Assembly (NCBI GenBank): GCA_031553595.1
Contig: JAVBLI010000008.1
Span: forward strand, 62,001-126,000
Direction of reading: 5' to 3'
DNA length: 64,000 nucleotides
DNA from: RGIG3701 sp031553595
GTDB taxonomy: Bacteria > Planctomycetota > Planctomycetia > Pirellulales > Thermoguttaceae
Numbering within the stretch: position 1 is the stretch's first letter; every line of letters starts with the position of its first letter. Position numbers and translations under genes: made by a program. This document shows, piece by piece, positions 44,196 through 53,351 of this stretch. The notes under the pieces are model-generated. The model was given only the letters and a program-made list of their open reading frames with translations, searched no databases and was not told the origin of the DNA.

Positions 44196-47100
44196 TCACG
44201 CCTTCTTCCGCCGCAACAGAAATACCCCCGCCGCACCCAGCAGCATCAGCGCCCACGTGCCCGGCTCGGGAACATTCCCCCCGTCGAAGCCCAGCGAAAT
44301 CATGCCCGTGCCGGCGTCGTAACTGTAATTCCACACGTCGCCAGTGAGCGAAAAATCGAACAGATTCGGCAAATAATCCTCAATGTTGCTGGTGCCGTTG
44401 AAATTCACAGCCGACAGCAGGTCGAAGGTCAGGCCGTCCAGCAAACTCGGGTCGGCGGCGAGGATCTGAAATTGCAGGTTGGTCACGTCCAGCGTGTTGA
44501 TTTCGTAAAGCGCTCTGGACGCGGCCAGCTGGTCGAGGTCGAAAACGAGCTTCCCCGTACCGGAAATGTTGCCGGTGAACAGGCCGTCGTTGGCGCCCGT
44601 TTCCAGCAGCTCGAACTTCGCGTCGTCGACCAGCACGAGATTGTTGGCGATATCCTGCCCCGCGGCCAGATTCAGCGTCATCCGCGTGTCGCCGGAGATC
44701 GAAAGCTCGCTGCCGCTGAACGCGCCCTGATTGGAGACCACAAACTTCCCGGCCAGGTCCGTCGTACCGCCGTAACTATTCGCGGCGTTCATGTAAAACG
44801 TCGTGCCGTCGGAATTCAGCTTCAGGTTCCCCCCGCCGGAAATCGCGCCGTTGAAGGCGACTTTCCCGGTGCCGGCACCGTTAATGGTAAAGGTTTCGCC
44901 GCCCGCGATTTCGAAATTCGAGGCGATGATCTGATCCGTCGAGGCGCGGAGATATTCGTTAGCACCGATCTGAATTTGGCCGTTGACGATGTCGAGCCCG
45001 TAGAAATCGCCGCCGTAATAGTTGGTGTTTCCGCCCATGTGACCAGCGTTGTTAAGCCTGTCAGAGTAATCTGTATGTCCCGCCTTGATGCCGACGCCCA
45101 GTGCTCCGCCGAAGTCGGGCCCGACGCCACCGACATTCTGTCCCACGCGGACGTCCAGAAGATAATAGCCGGCCGCCAGAGTGTTGGTATTGTCGGAATA
45201 GGTGACGTTGTTGTAATTTTCGCCGTTGCCTTGGTATCTGCTGGAGTTGAAATCAAGCGCCGTACCCGGAACCAGCGTGTCGGAAAGCGGCGTCACCATA
45301 ATGTAGGACGAGTCGTCGAAATTGTCCATGAATTGCAGTTGTGTCGGATCCGAGAGATAAACCAGCAGCGAATAGGCACGGTAACTGTTGTCCACCCACT
45401 GTCCATTGTCGCGCGAATTTAAGACGGTGCTGGGGGTGGTGGTGTAGCTGGTCGGTGGTGGCGCATCGGCATTGCGGATGTTCCCCAGGCCCGCGTTGAA
45501 CGACTGGCCCCACGCGGCGTTCGTGGTGTCGACGGTCATGCTCGCGGTGCCGGTGACGTTGACTTTCTTCCCGGCCGCCATCATGCCGTTGTTGGTGACG
45601 ACTATGCCGCCTTCGTTGAGGTCGAAATCGTTGGTGCCATTGAAAATTCGCGACGTGACGTTCATCGTGCCGGCGCCGGTCTTGGCCAGCTTGACGTTGG
45701 CGTCCACCCAAACCGCGTCGCCGAGGACTTCGTTGAACGCTTTGACGCCGGTGCCCGTGACGTTGAACGTCAGGACGGCATTGCCGCCGGAGTTCTGGAT
45801 TTGGCCGTTTCCAACCGCGGCGCCCAAGGTGAGGTTATGCCCCGCCATTTGCAGCACCGACGCACCGCCACCCCGCTGGTTAAATTGAACCGTCGTCGCA
45901 CTGGGCAGCACGTTGTCGGCCCCCATGGCCAGCGTCGCATAGTTGCCTCCACCGCGGTTTTCGCTTCCGATGATCGTTTTACCGTTGTAATTGTTCGTAT
46001 TATTGGTCAGCGTGACCGTTCCCTGGCCGTAGGCGATCAGCAGGTCGTTCGTACCGGTGCCGTTGTCAGTGATTTGGCCGTCGATGGTAATCCAACTTCC
46101 GTATTCGGTGGTGAATCCGCCGGAGCCTTCGAGAAATACTTTTTGGCTGATGTGCGGGTGCGTCCCCTGGTTGTCCGTCCCGATGATGCCACCATTGACC
46201 AGCCGGACATCGCCGGTGCCCAGCGAGCCGCTCTGGTGGATGTACACCACGCCGCCGTCTTTGGCGGTGGTTCCGCCGGTGTAATGATTGTTATTCGTCA
46301 GATAAACCCACGTGGACGACTCGACCGCGATATCGGCGTTGACCGCCGAGTTCGAACCGGCATCCCAGTCGCCGATCACGCCCGAGAACGTCATCGTGCC
46401 GGTATGCAGCGACAGCGTGGAGCGGGTGGCGCCGGTGTTAATGATTTTGCCGTTGCCGTCGAGGTGGCCGAGGGTTTCATTGAAGCCGTTGAGGTCGAAC
46501 GTCCCGTTCATGTTGTTGATCCAGCCGCTGATCTGCTCGCCGGCCACTTCCAGCCGGAGTGTCGCGCCCGGATAAACGTTGGAAATGACATTGATCGCGC
46601 CGCCGCCAGCCGCGGAAAGCACCACCGTGCCGCTGGTGACGGCCAGATTGCCCGTGCTGGCCGTCGTGGCCGTGCTGCGGTTAATGCGGAACGGCGTGTC
46701 GTTGGCGTCAATTACCAGACCGGCCGTGATAGCGCCGGTGAGAATGACGGGATTGCCATCCGGATTCGCCGCGGCTGTTTCGCCCGTGAGCGTCGTATCG
46801 CCGGTGATGTTCGATGTGATGAACCGCTTGCCGACACCCTCGACGGTACTGAAGCCCGCAAGATGCCCGCCGGCGTCGAAATCCATCCTTGAAAATTCGT
46901 TCCAGGCCGGACCGTCGTTGTAAGTGTTGCGGATACCGAAACCGAAACTCCCCCCCTCTGGGCCGTTCCCACCGCCACCGTAGCCAGCGCGGACTTCCAG
47001 GTAATACGTCCCCTCGAACTGTTGGGCATCCGTCGAAGTGACATAGGAATTCCACTGGGTGTCGTTGATCAATTGTATTGTCTCTCCCAGCGTATCGTTT

Positions 47101-47453
47101 TCACCGACTTTCCGAAGGGCTACATACCCACCGTCGTCGAAATATTTATAAAACTGCAACTGCGTCGGGTCGGTGACCTTAATCGTCGCGGAATAGACGT
47201 AGGTGGTGTTGACACCGTTATAGTATTGGCTTAAATTATACGCATCGTCCGAATAGTTGCCGGGAACGATATTATCATTACTAAGACTTAAATTTCCTGC
47301 GTTTCCGATCGTTGCCCAGCCCCAGTTGGGAGACGTGGAAACGTCGATCGCCGTTGCGTTGCGTGCGGCCGTGAGAAGAAAAACACTCAGCAGAGCCGCG
47401 CTGATCATGTGTCCGCGGCGGCCGAAAACAGAATGAAAACGTTGGGTAAACAT
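44196..47453 (-). CDS. PEP-CTERM surface protein with duplicated PA14-like region and beta-strand repeats
   Basis: 1085 residues. Signal peptide about 10-35. Two related regions (about 40-190 and 640-830) share TDPTQLQF / SDPTQLQF, a FDDGGYV / FDDSSYI strand and a YYLEVRAG / YYLLDVRVG strand; they look like PA14-type or similar beta-sandwich modules. Between and after them are autotransporter-associated beta-strand repeats (NNHYTGGTTAKDGGVV, NSYGGTTDLAGKFV). The C-terminus has NVPEPGTWALMLL, a hydrophobic helix and LRRKKA, a PEP-CTERM signal. ATG at 47453 has GGAG 7 bases upstream and is preferred over the ATG at 47498. Confidence 0.8.
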   Translation of the reverse strand: MFTQRFHSVFGRRGHMISAALLSVFLLTAARNATAIDVSTSPNWGWATIGNAGNLSLSNDNIVPGNYSDDAYNLSQYYNGVNTTYVYSATIKVTDPTQLQFYKYFDDGGYVALRKVGENDTLGETIQLINDTQWNSYVTSTDAQQFEGTYYLEVRAGYGGGGNGPEGGSFGFGIRNTYNDGPAWNEFSRMDFDAGGHLAGFSTVEGVGKRFITSNITGDTTLTGETAAANPDGNPVILTGAITAGLVIDANDTPFRINRSTATTASTGNLAVTSGTVVLSAAGGGAINVISNVYPGATLRLEVAGEQISGWINNMNGTFDLNGFNETLGHLDGNGKIINTGATRSTLSLHTGTMTFSGVIGDWDAGSNSAVNADIAVESSTWVYLTNNNHYTGGTTAKDGGVVYIHQSGSLGTGDVRLVNGGIIGTDNQGTHPHISQKVFLEGSGGFTTEYGSWITIDGQITDNGTGTNDLLIAYGQGTVTLTNNTNNYNGKTIIGSENRGGGNYATLAMGADNVLPSATTVQFNQRGGGASVLQMAGHNLTLGAAVGNGQIQNSGGNAVLTFNVTGTGVKAFNEVLGDAVWVDANVKLAKTGAGTMNVTSRIFNGTNDFDLNEGGIVVTNNGMMAAGKKVNVTGTASMTVDTTNAAWGQSFNAGLGNIRNADAPPPTSYTTTPSTVLNSRDNGQWVDNSYRAYSLLVYLSDPTQLQFMDNFDDSSYIMVTPLSDTLVPGTALDFNSSRYQGNGENYNNVTYSDNTNTLAAGYYLLDVRVGQNVGGVGPDFGGALGVGIKAGHTDYSDRLNNAGHMGGNTNYYGGDFYGLDIVNGQIQIGANEYLRASTDQIIASNFEIAGGETFTINGAGTGKVAFNGAISGGGNLKLNSDGTTFYMNAANSYGGTTDLAGKFVVSNQGAFSGSELSISGDTRMTLNLAAGQDIANNLVLVDDAKFELLETGANDGLFTGNISGTGKLVFDLDQLAASRALYEINTLDVTNLQFQILAADPSLLDGLTFDLLSAVNFNGTSNIEDYLPNLFDFSLTGDVWNYSYDAGTGMISLGFDGGNVPEPGTWALMLLGAAGVFLLRRKKA

Positions 47454-47521
47454 GGCAGTTCTCCAGAATTTTCGTTTGAATGAGAAAATTGGTTTCAAAA
47501 AATATACCTTTATATTTACCT

Positions 47522-47550
47522 ATTATAATCGCGGCTCCCACTGAATTCAA
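47522..47550 (-). promoter_or_regulatory. Promoter of the 44196-47453 PEP-CTERM gene
   Basis: Minus strand TTGAAT (47545-47550), 17 bases, TATAAT (47522-47527). Confidence 0.65.
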
Positions 47551-47620
47551 GCTGAATATGGGGAAACATGATAAAAAAAATCTCTTTTTCGAAATAACGT
47601 GCTCGGCGAGAGGTTTCGAA

Positions 47621-47649
47621 TTGGTTTTTACTTGCGGATGTGGTATAAT
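47621..47649 (+). promoter_or_regulatory. Promoter of ubiX
   Basis: TTGGTT (47621-47626), 17 bases, TATAAT (47644-47649) preceded by TGG. The repeat at 47691-47875 then lies inside the transcribed leader. Confidence 0.6.
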
Positions 47650-47690
47650 GCGTAAATTAGAACATCTATTCAATTCATTTATATGAAAAA

Positions 47691-47875
47691 AACAGCAGCC
47701 GGAAATGGAGTGAAACGGAATGACCAGATCGAGTTGCTATCAGGTAAATGTGTTCACGAAACAGTAGCCGGGAGCGCAGCGGAACGTAGTGACGCGAAGA
47801 GACCGGATAGAAGTGAGAAAAAATCCGGCGGTTCGATCCAGTCATTACGCTGTGCTCCATTCCTGGCTGCTGTTC
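47691..47875. repeat. Long-palindrome repeat, copy 3 (composite: partial plus full)
   Basis: A left-half fragment (AACAGCAGCCGGAAATGGAG onward, 47691-47740) is followed by a second copy whose left end is ACAGTAGCCGGGAG (47761) and right end CTCCATTCCTGGCTGCTGTT (about 47855-47875). Confidence 0.75.
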
Positions 47876-47919
47876 TTGCGTCAAATCAAATAAGAATAAA
47901 GCCCGAAAACGGTGTTTTT

Positions 47920-48543
47920 ATGAATAGCGAAAAGATTATCGTTGCCATCACCGGGGCCAGCGGGGCGGCGTATGCCCTGCGGCTGGTGGAGGTGCTGGCG
48001 GCCTGTGGGCGGGAGATTCACCTCATCGTCAGTCGCTCGGCCGTACATGTGCTGGAGACGGAATTAGGCGTGCGGCCGGAGGTGTGGACGCCGGACGCGG
48101 AGGGAATGGTGACGGTAGCGCCGGGGGGGCGGGTGAAATGGCATGACCGGGACGATTTCACCGCGGCGCCGGCCAGTGGGTCGTTTCGCACGGCGGGAAT
48201 GGTGATCTGCCCGTGCAGCATGGCCACGCTGGGGCACGTGGCGACCGGGGCCGGGACGAATCTGATCCACCGCGCGGCGGACGTGCATTTAAAAGAAGGC
48301 CGGCGGCTGATTCTCGTGCCGCGTGAGACGCCGCTGTCGCTGATTCATCTGAAGAATATGACGCGGGTGGCACAGGCCGGGGGGGTGATTCTGCCCGCGT
48401 GCCCGGCGTTTTATCACGGGGTGGAAACCGTGGCGGATCTGGTGGATTTCGTCGTTTCCCGCATCTGCGACCGCCTCGGCGTGGAGAACACGCTCGTCCG
48501 ACGGTGGGAGGGCCCGACGGAACATCACCGCATCATTTCTTAA
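47920..48543 (+). CDS. ubiX: Flavin prenyltransferase UbiX
   Basis: 207 residues, normal length. N-terminal FMN-binding start IIVAITGASGAAYALRL, and the family patterns VICPCSMATLGHVATGAGTN and LVPRETPLSLIHLKNM. UbiX prenylates FMN to make the cofactor of UbiD-type decarboxylases; no UbiD is in the window. The true start is ATG 47920, where family similarity begins; the longer upstream frame is a translated repeat. No clear ribosome site. The 3' end overlaps the convergent TPR gene by 11 bp. Confidence 0.9.
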   Translation: MNSEKIIVAITGASGAAYALRLVEVLAACGREIHLIVSRSAVHVLETELGVRPEVWTPDAEGMVTVAPGGRVKWHDRDDFTAAPASGSFRTAGMVICPCSMATLGHVATGAGTNLIHRAADVHLKEGRRLILVPRETPLSLIHLKNMTRVAQAGGVILPACPAFYHGVETVADLVDFVVSRICDRLGVENTLVRRWEGPTEHHRIIS

Positions 48544-50392
48544 AAAGCTGCTCCACGCGCAAACAGACGACTTTCCATAAATCCGGAATCATCTTGAAAA
48601 CGCGGCCCTGCTGCAAAAGGGCCATGGAACGGTTCCAATAAAAGTCTGTTCGGGTCGGATCCAGCGCAATTGCCCGCGTATAATCCGCAGCGGCGAGATC
48701 GTATTTCTTTAGTTCACCATAAACCCAGCCCCTTTGGGCGTAGGCATCCACCAACTCGGGATCCAGACGAATCGCCTGGGTATAATCAGCGACGCTAGTG
48801 CCATACTGCTTGATTTGCTGACACATCAGCCCCCGATAGTAATAATAATAGGCGTTCTGATTGTTGATGCGAATCGCTTCGGTATAGTCGGCGATGGCGT
48901 TGGCGTATTGCTGCAAGTCCTGATACGCGCCTCCCCGCATGTAATAATAGCTTTCGTTCTGGTTACCCATGCGAATCGCGATACTGAAGTCGGCGATCGC
49001 CTTGTCGCATTGACTGACATTCAGATACGCAACGCCCCGGATATAATAGTCGTGGGCGTTTTGGCCGTTCCGCTGAATCGCGGCACAGAAGTCGGGGATG
49101 GCTTTATCCCATTGGCCGATCGCCCGATACGCTATTCCCCGATTGAAATAATGGACTGCTTCCGAATCGTCCAAGCGAATCGCCATGCTGAAATCCGTAA
49201 TCGCTTTGGCGCACCGGCCAACCGCAAGATAGGCATTGCCACGGTTGGTAAAATAAGCCGCATTTTTATCGTTTATGCTGATCGCGGTTGTATGATCGGC
49301 AATCGCCTTGGCGTATTGCTCGCTGCTTTGATACGCGTTGCCACGGGAGTCATAATATTCGTCATTTCGATTGTTGATGCGAATCGCGGCCGTATAATCA
49401 TGGATCGCCTTGGCGTATTGCTCTAAAAGCACGTACATGTTACCTCGATTGGAATAAGCGCGGTATCCTTTGGGGTTCACACGAATTGCTGCGCTGTAGT
49501 CGGCAATCGCTTCGTCGTAGCGGCCGAGTTCACGATACACGATGCCGCGATTGTTGTAGACACACCAATTTTTTGGATTTAGTCGCAAGGCCTGCGTGTA
49601 GTCCTCCAGTGCCTTGGCGTACTCTTCGCGGTGGACATAGGCGTCGCCGCGCGTGGCATACAGCGCGTCGTCGTTGGGCGCCCGGAGAATTGCTTCCGTG
49701 CAGTCGGCAAATGCCCGATCATCATATATTCCGTTACGGATCGAGAGAAGGAATCGGTCGAAATACGGATACGACAGATGGGGCGCTAAACGAACGGCTT
49801 CATCGATATCCGCGGCGGCGCGAGCGTAGTCGCCTAATTGCATGTACGCACAGCCCCTGTTGCTGTACGCGATGCCGTAGTTCGGCGCCAGACGGATCGC
49901 TTCATCGTAATCGGCGATTCCCCGCTGGAATTCCTCCAGGATCATATAAGCCCAGCCGCGCGCATTGTAGCCGTCCGCCACTTCCGGCCCCAGACGAATC
50001 GCCTCGTCGGAATCCGCAATCGCAAGTTTGGGCTCGATGTTGAGATTATAAGCAAACGCGCGGCGGGCATAAGTCACCGGATTTCCCGGGGCCAAACGGA
50101 TGGCTTCCGTGTAGTCCGCAATCGAACGCGCCGCGTCGTTCTGGTCGAAATAAAGATCGCCGCGGGCAGTCCATGCCTCGACATCGTTCGGATCCCGGCG
50201 AAGCATCTGCGTAAGCTCCGCGATCGAGCGGTCGCTGGAAGCCGTGAACAGCGTCCTTTCCAGTGTCTCCCGCGAATTCAACGGCGTCTTGAAACCGGGA
50301 TTCAGCAGCACCTTCGCGCCGACATTCTCCATTTCCTTCTGCTTTTTCCCAGCGTCTGCAGCTGATTCCGGAGGAAGATTATAGTCGGACAT
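48533..50392 (-). CDS. Protein of about sixteen tandem TPRs
   Basis: 619 residues. No signal peptide or membrane helix. Residues about 55-600 are about sixteen 34-residue TPR units of the type A..DYTEAIR.NP....Y..RG..Y; units 8 to 15 are nearly interchangeable, so recent expansion by duplication is likely. Probably a cytoplasmic protein-interaction scaffold. ATG at 50392 has AGGAG 6 bases upstream. It lies 66 bp after nadC on the same strand and may share its transcript. Its 3' end overlaps ubiX by 11 bp. Confidence 0.85.
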   Translation of the reverse strand: MSDYNLPPESAADAGKKQKEMENVGAKVLLNPGFKTPLNSRETLERTLFTASSDRSIAELTQMLRRDPNDVEAWTARGDLYFDQNDAARSIADYTEAIRLAPGNPVTYARRAFAYNLNIEPKLAIADSDEAIRLGPEVADGYNARGWAYMILEEFQRGIADYDEAIRLAPNYGIAYSNRGCAYMQLGDYARAAADIDEAVRLAPHLSYPYFDRFLLSIRNGIYDDRAFADCTEAILRAPNDDALYATRGDAYVHREEYAKALEDYTQALRLNPKNWCVYNNRGIVYRELGRYDEAIADYSAAIRVNPKGYRAYSNRGNMYVLLEQYAKAIHDYTAAIRINNRNDEYYDSRGNAYQSSEQYAKAIADHTTAISINDKNAAYFTNRGNAYLAVGRCAKAITDFSMAIRLDDSEAVHYFNRGIAYRAIGQWDKAIPDFCAAIQRNGQNAHDYYIRGVAYLNVSQCDKAIADFSIAIRMGNQNESYYYMRGGAYQDLQQYANAIADYTEAIRINNQNAYYYYYRGLMCQQIKQYGTSVADYTQAIRLDPELVDAYAQRGWVYGELKKYDLAAADYTRAIALDPTRTDFYWNRSMALLQQGRVFKMIPDLWKVVCLRVEQLFKK

Positions 50393-50458
50393 AACGGACT
50401 CCTGCATCCATGAATGGGGAATATCTCCACTTCACGCACCCCATTCCCAAATTCCGTC

Positions 50459-51580
50459 TTACTCCCAGTCCATGCCGAGATCGAAATACGGGACGGAGTG
50501 GGTCAGGGCGCCGACGCTGATGCGTTCGACGCCGGTTTTTGCGACTTCCGTGATGTTCGCCAGGGTAACGCCGCCGGACGCTTCCAGCTCGATTTCCGGA
50601 TTCCGGGCGTCTCGCATTTCCACCGCCTCGCGGAGCATTTCCGGCGTCATGTTATCCAGCAGAATGATGTCGGGGCTTGCCGAGAGAGCCGATTCGTACT
50701 GCTTCATCGTGTCGACTTCCACCTCGACGATCACTTCCGAGGCGGGGAAATTGGCGGCCGGCTCGCGTGGCACGACAGCCCCTTTTTCACGCCCGCGGGC
50801 GATCATGTAACATGGCGTCTGCGCGATTTCTTGCCCCAGCAGCGGAGAACCCGTGGCTTCCGCCACCGCCGCCATCAGCGCCGCGCGGGTTTTGCAGGTC
50901 CGGGGCGTACAGCCTGTCCGCAGGGCCGGGGGGAGCTTTTCCTCGTCCCGCTTTTTCAGATATTCCCGCACCATCCGCACGGCTTCCGCGGGGTTATAAT
51001 CGAAATGCTGCATCCCGGCCACGCCCGCCGCCAGGGCGAGGTGATTATCTTTAATCAGCACGGCATCATACAGCCCGCAGCGGTGATTCCGCCCACCTCC
51101 GCACGCGACGGCATATTTGTCCAGCAGTCGCCAGCCGGGCATGGTTTTCCGGGTGTCGTACACCGCGGCCCGTGAGCCGGAAATGGCCTTCACATACACG
51201 CTGGTAACGGTGGCCACGCCGGAAAGCCGGCCAAGAAAATTGAGAATGAGCCGCTCCGCCTGGAGAATGGCACGCGCCGGGCCGACAATCCGCCCAATTC
51301 GCTCGCCGGGCATGATCCGCTGGCCGTCCTCGACATATACCTCCCAGACCAGTTCCGAAGACACGGCCTGACAGATAATCCCGATTGTCGGCTTGCCCGC
51401 AAACACGCCCTCACTGTGAGACGTAATCCAGGCCGCGCCCTGCACACCCTCCGGAACCGTGGCCAGCGAGGTCAGATCGCCCACCGACTCCACATCTTCC
51501 CGCACCGCCTGATCCAGAATCGTGCGGAAATCGTCCTCCACCGCCGGACACCACATGACCTGCTGATAATCTCGTTTCAT
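50459..51580 (-). CDS. nadC: Nicotinate-nucleotide pyrophosphorylase (quinolinate phosphoribosyltransferase) NadC
   Basis: 373 residues against about 280-300 for most NadC. Family motifs are present: REDVESVGDLTS, ERLILNFLGRLSGVAT, DTRKTMPGWRLLDKYAV, GGGRNHRCGLYDAVLIKDNH, then VEVEVDT, ILLDNM and LEASGGVTLANI. It makes nicotinate mononucleotide from quinolinate in NAD synthesis. The extra length is a block of roughly 75 residues between KDNH and VEVEVDT (about 210-290) with several Cys. ATG at 51580 has GGAGGAAC 4-12 bases upstream and is preferred over the longer frame. Possibly cotranscribed with the TPR gene. Confidence 0.9.
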   Translation of the reverse strand: MKRDYQQVMWCPAVEDDFRTILDQAVREDVESVGDLTSLATVPEGVQGAAWITSHSEGVFAGKPTIGIICQAVSSELVWEVYVEDGQRIMPGERIGRIVGPARAILQAERLILNFLGRLSGVATVTSVYVKAISGSRAAVYDTRKTMPGWRLLDKYAVACGGGRNHRCGLYDAVLIKDNHLALAAGVAGMQHFDYNPAEAVRMVREYLKKRDEEKLPPALRTGCTPRTCKTRAALMAAVAEATGSPLLGQEIAQTPCYMIARGREKGAVVPREPAANFPASEVIVEVEVDTMKQYESALSASPDIILLDNMTPEMLREAVEMRDARNPEIELEASGGVTLANITEVAKTGVERISVGALTHSVPYFDLGMDWE

Positions 51581-51673
51581 CGGGTTCCTCCCCTGCCCTG
51601 TAATCACCTTTTTTGTCAAAATATCCCCATTATTATACGGGTTTTTCGCCTTTTCGCCAGTGGGGGAGGGAAA

Positions 51674-51745
51674 TGGTTAATGGTTAATGGTTAATGGTTA
51701 ATAAATATGTTTGGGGCCCGCTTGCGTAATGAACCATTAACCATT
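51674..51745. repeat. Inverted heptamer arrays between nadC and the ROK gene
   Basis: Left: four exact TGGTTAA units (51674-51701). Right: two AACCATT units (51732-51745). The right arm ends 3 bp before the stop of the ROK gene. Confidence 0.85.
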
Positions 51746-51748
51746 CAC

Positions 51749-52834
51749 TCAAATCAAATTCGACGAATTGCGCTGGGCTTGGCGAGTGGCTTCGGGACCT
51801 TTGCGGCGGCGGAATTCCATGCGGGCGACGCCGGCGGCGCCGAGAAAACCGGCGTCTGAGCCCAGCGAAGCGAATTCGATGACCAGATTTTCCGCAAGCG
51901 TCGGGAATGTCCGCCGCGAGACTTCCTGGCGGATGCGTTCCAGAAAACGGTTACCCAGCGTCCAGTGCGGCTGGTGGAAGGTCATCGAGCCGCCCAGCAG
52001 GATGCCGCTGGGGTCAATGGTATGCATCAGCGTGACCAGACCGATGGCGATGTACCGGGCCGTTTCCATGACCAGAGCGAGGCAAACTTCGTCGCCGCGT
52101 TCCGCTTCTTCGCCGACCATCAGGGCCGTGAGCGTCTCGCCGGCCTCCACCCGATCCCGTAGCGACGTGACGATTTTTTTATCTTTCAGCAACTCCCCCG
52201 CCTCCCGCACGACCGCTTTCGCACTAGCGTACGCTTCCAGATGGCCGGGCTGACCGCAGGAGCATTTTCGGCCTTTTTCGGAGGAATCGACGATAATGTG
52301 GCCGCACTCGGTGCCGTGGCCGTTTTCGCCTTCAATAATCAAGTCGCCGACGATGATTCCGCAGCCGACGCCCGTGCCCAGCGTGAGCATGACCATGGAA
52401 TGGAACAGCCGGCCTTTGCCCACCCAGAATTCGCCGTACGCCGCCGCGGAAGCGTCATTCACGAAAGAAACCGGCAGCCCGCAATGATTCGCCAGAATGT
52501 CCCGCACCGGAAAATTATTCCACCCGGGAAAATTCGTCGGGTTCACCATCCGGCCATTCGCAAAATCCAGAATCCCCGGCGCCCCCAACCCCACCCGCGC
52601 AATCTGCTGCGGCGTTAAGTCCGCCTGCTTAATGAGCTTCAAAATACACTTTCCGATGCGCCGGATGGTGTCTTCCGGCCCGTTTTCACTCTCCGTCGGC
52701 TCCTGGCACCACGCCAACAGTCGGCCGTAATCATCCACCAGGCCGATTTTCGTCGACGAACCGCCCAGATCCACGCCCACAAAAAACGGCGGCTGGGCAT
52801 CATAACGCGAAATAAACTGGCGCTGAGCGGTCAT
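51749..52834 (-). CDS. ROK-family sugar kinase (glucokinase-like)
   Basis: 361 residues. ATP-binding start VGVDLGGSSTKIGLV, sugar-binding region with NPTNFPGWNNFPV and VNDASAAAYGEFW, GTGVGCGIIV, the ROK metal motif in GTECGHIIVD...CSCGQPGHLEAYAS. Likely phosphorylates glucose or a related sugar, consistent with glycan breakdown by this organism; exact sugar unknown. AAAGGA precedes the ATG at 52834. The promoter at 52892-52920 serves it. Confidence 0.9.
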   Translation of the reverse strand: MTAQRQFISRYDAQPPFFVGVDLGGSSTKIGLVDDYGRLLAWCQEPTESENGPEDTIRRIGKCILKLIKQADLTPQQIARVGLGAPGILDFANGRMVNPTNFPGWNNFPVRDILANHCGLPVSFVNDASAAAYGEFWVGKGRLFHSMVMLTLGTGVGCGIIVGDLIIEGENGHGTECGHIIVDSSEKGRKCSCGQPGHLEAYASAKAVVREAGELLKDKKIVTSLRDRVEAGETLTALMVGEEAERGDEVCLALVMETARYIAIGLVTLMHTIDPSGILLGGSMTFHQPHWTLGNRFLERIRQEVSRRTFPTLAENLVIEFASLGSDAGFLGAAGVARMEFRRRKGPEATRQAQRNSSNLI

Positions 52835-52891
52835 GCGATTTTTTTCCTTTGAATCAATAAATAATAAGGTAACCAAAAAAGATCATACAGA

Positions 52892-52920
52892 ATTTTACTC
52901 CATGATTCGCCGCGTGTCAA
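52892..52920 (-). promoter_or_regulatory. Promoter of the ROK kinase gene
   Basis: Minus strand TTGACA (52915-52920), 17 bases, TAAAAT (52892-52897). Confidence 0.7.
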
Positions 52921-53020
52921 GGAAAGTCGGGATAATCGTCGCCGAAAATGCCGGGATCCGTGGCGGAGTGCAATTTTTCCGGAGTCTTTTTTTAATCGTT
53001 TTCGAAATTCGCCTGGGCGC

Positions 53021-53235
53021 AAAAACAGCAGCCTGGAGCGAAGCGTTCGCGCAGAAACCGGATCGAAGTGGGAAAAACCCCAGCGATTCTATCCGGTCTC
53101 TGCGCGTCACTTCGTTCCACTGCGCTCCCGGCTGCTGTTTCACGGATACATTAACTTGGTAACCGCGATAGCCGAGTTTTCCCCCACTTCGATCCGGTCA
53201 TTCCGCTGCGCTTCATTCCCGGCTGCTGTTCTTGT
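53021..53235. repeat. Long-palindrome repeat, copy 4 (full plus right half)
   Basis: Full copy 53021-53140 (ends AACAGCAGCCTGGAGCG / GCTCCCGGCTGCTGTT; inner ACCGGAT / ATCCGGT), then a right-half copy 53176-53235 (CCACTTCGATCCGGTCATT ... ATTCCCGGCTGCTGTTCTTG). Confidence 0.85.
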
Positions 53236-53279
53236 GAGTAAATTTGCTGGAAACGACTCTTTTTTCCGCCGCGCCACTC

Positions 53280-53308
53280 TTGAATTTTGCTTGCGGGTTC
53301 AGTAAAAT
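53280..53308 (+). promoter_or_regulatory. Promoter of the beta-helix gene
   Basis: TTGAAT (53280-53285), 17 bases, TAAAAT (53303-53308). Confidence 0.55.
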
Positions 53309-53351
53309 GGGGAGGACAATATTATTTTCATGAAAAATCGGGGGAAAAACC

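Larger units (their letters stand above)
47454..47919. other. Divergent intergenic region upstream of ubiX
   Basis: 466 bases. Two divergent promoters (47522-47550 and 47621-47649), then a composite of the long-palindrome repeat. An open frame runs from 47683 into ubiX, but it only translates repeat sequence. Nothing else seen. Confidence 0.6.
52835..53351. other. Divergent intergenic region between the ROK kinase and beta-helix genes
   Basis: 517 bases. Promoters at both edges and a composite of the long-palindrome repeat at 53021-53235. No other coding or RNA signal seen. Confidence 0.6.

Noticed and set aside
47683..47919. N-terminal extension of UbiX by 79 residues
   Set aside because: The extension only translates the long-palindrome repeat; family similarity begins at ATG 47920.
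30679..47933. Shared 14-mer ATGAATAGCGAAAA at 30679 and 47920
   Set aside because: A 14-base match between two places is expected by chance in a 64-kb window; similarity does not extend further.
51674..51701. Four exact TGGTTAA repeats as a CRISPR or replication iteron array
   Set aside because: Units are adjacent without spacers, and the inverted partner and sister loci show a general heptamer repeat rather than CRISPR or origin iterons.
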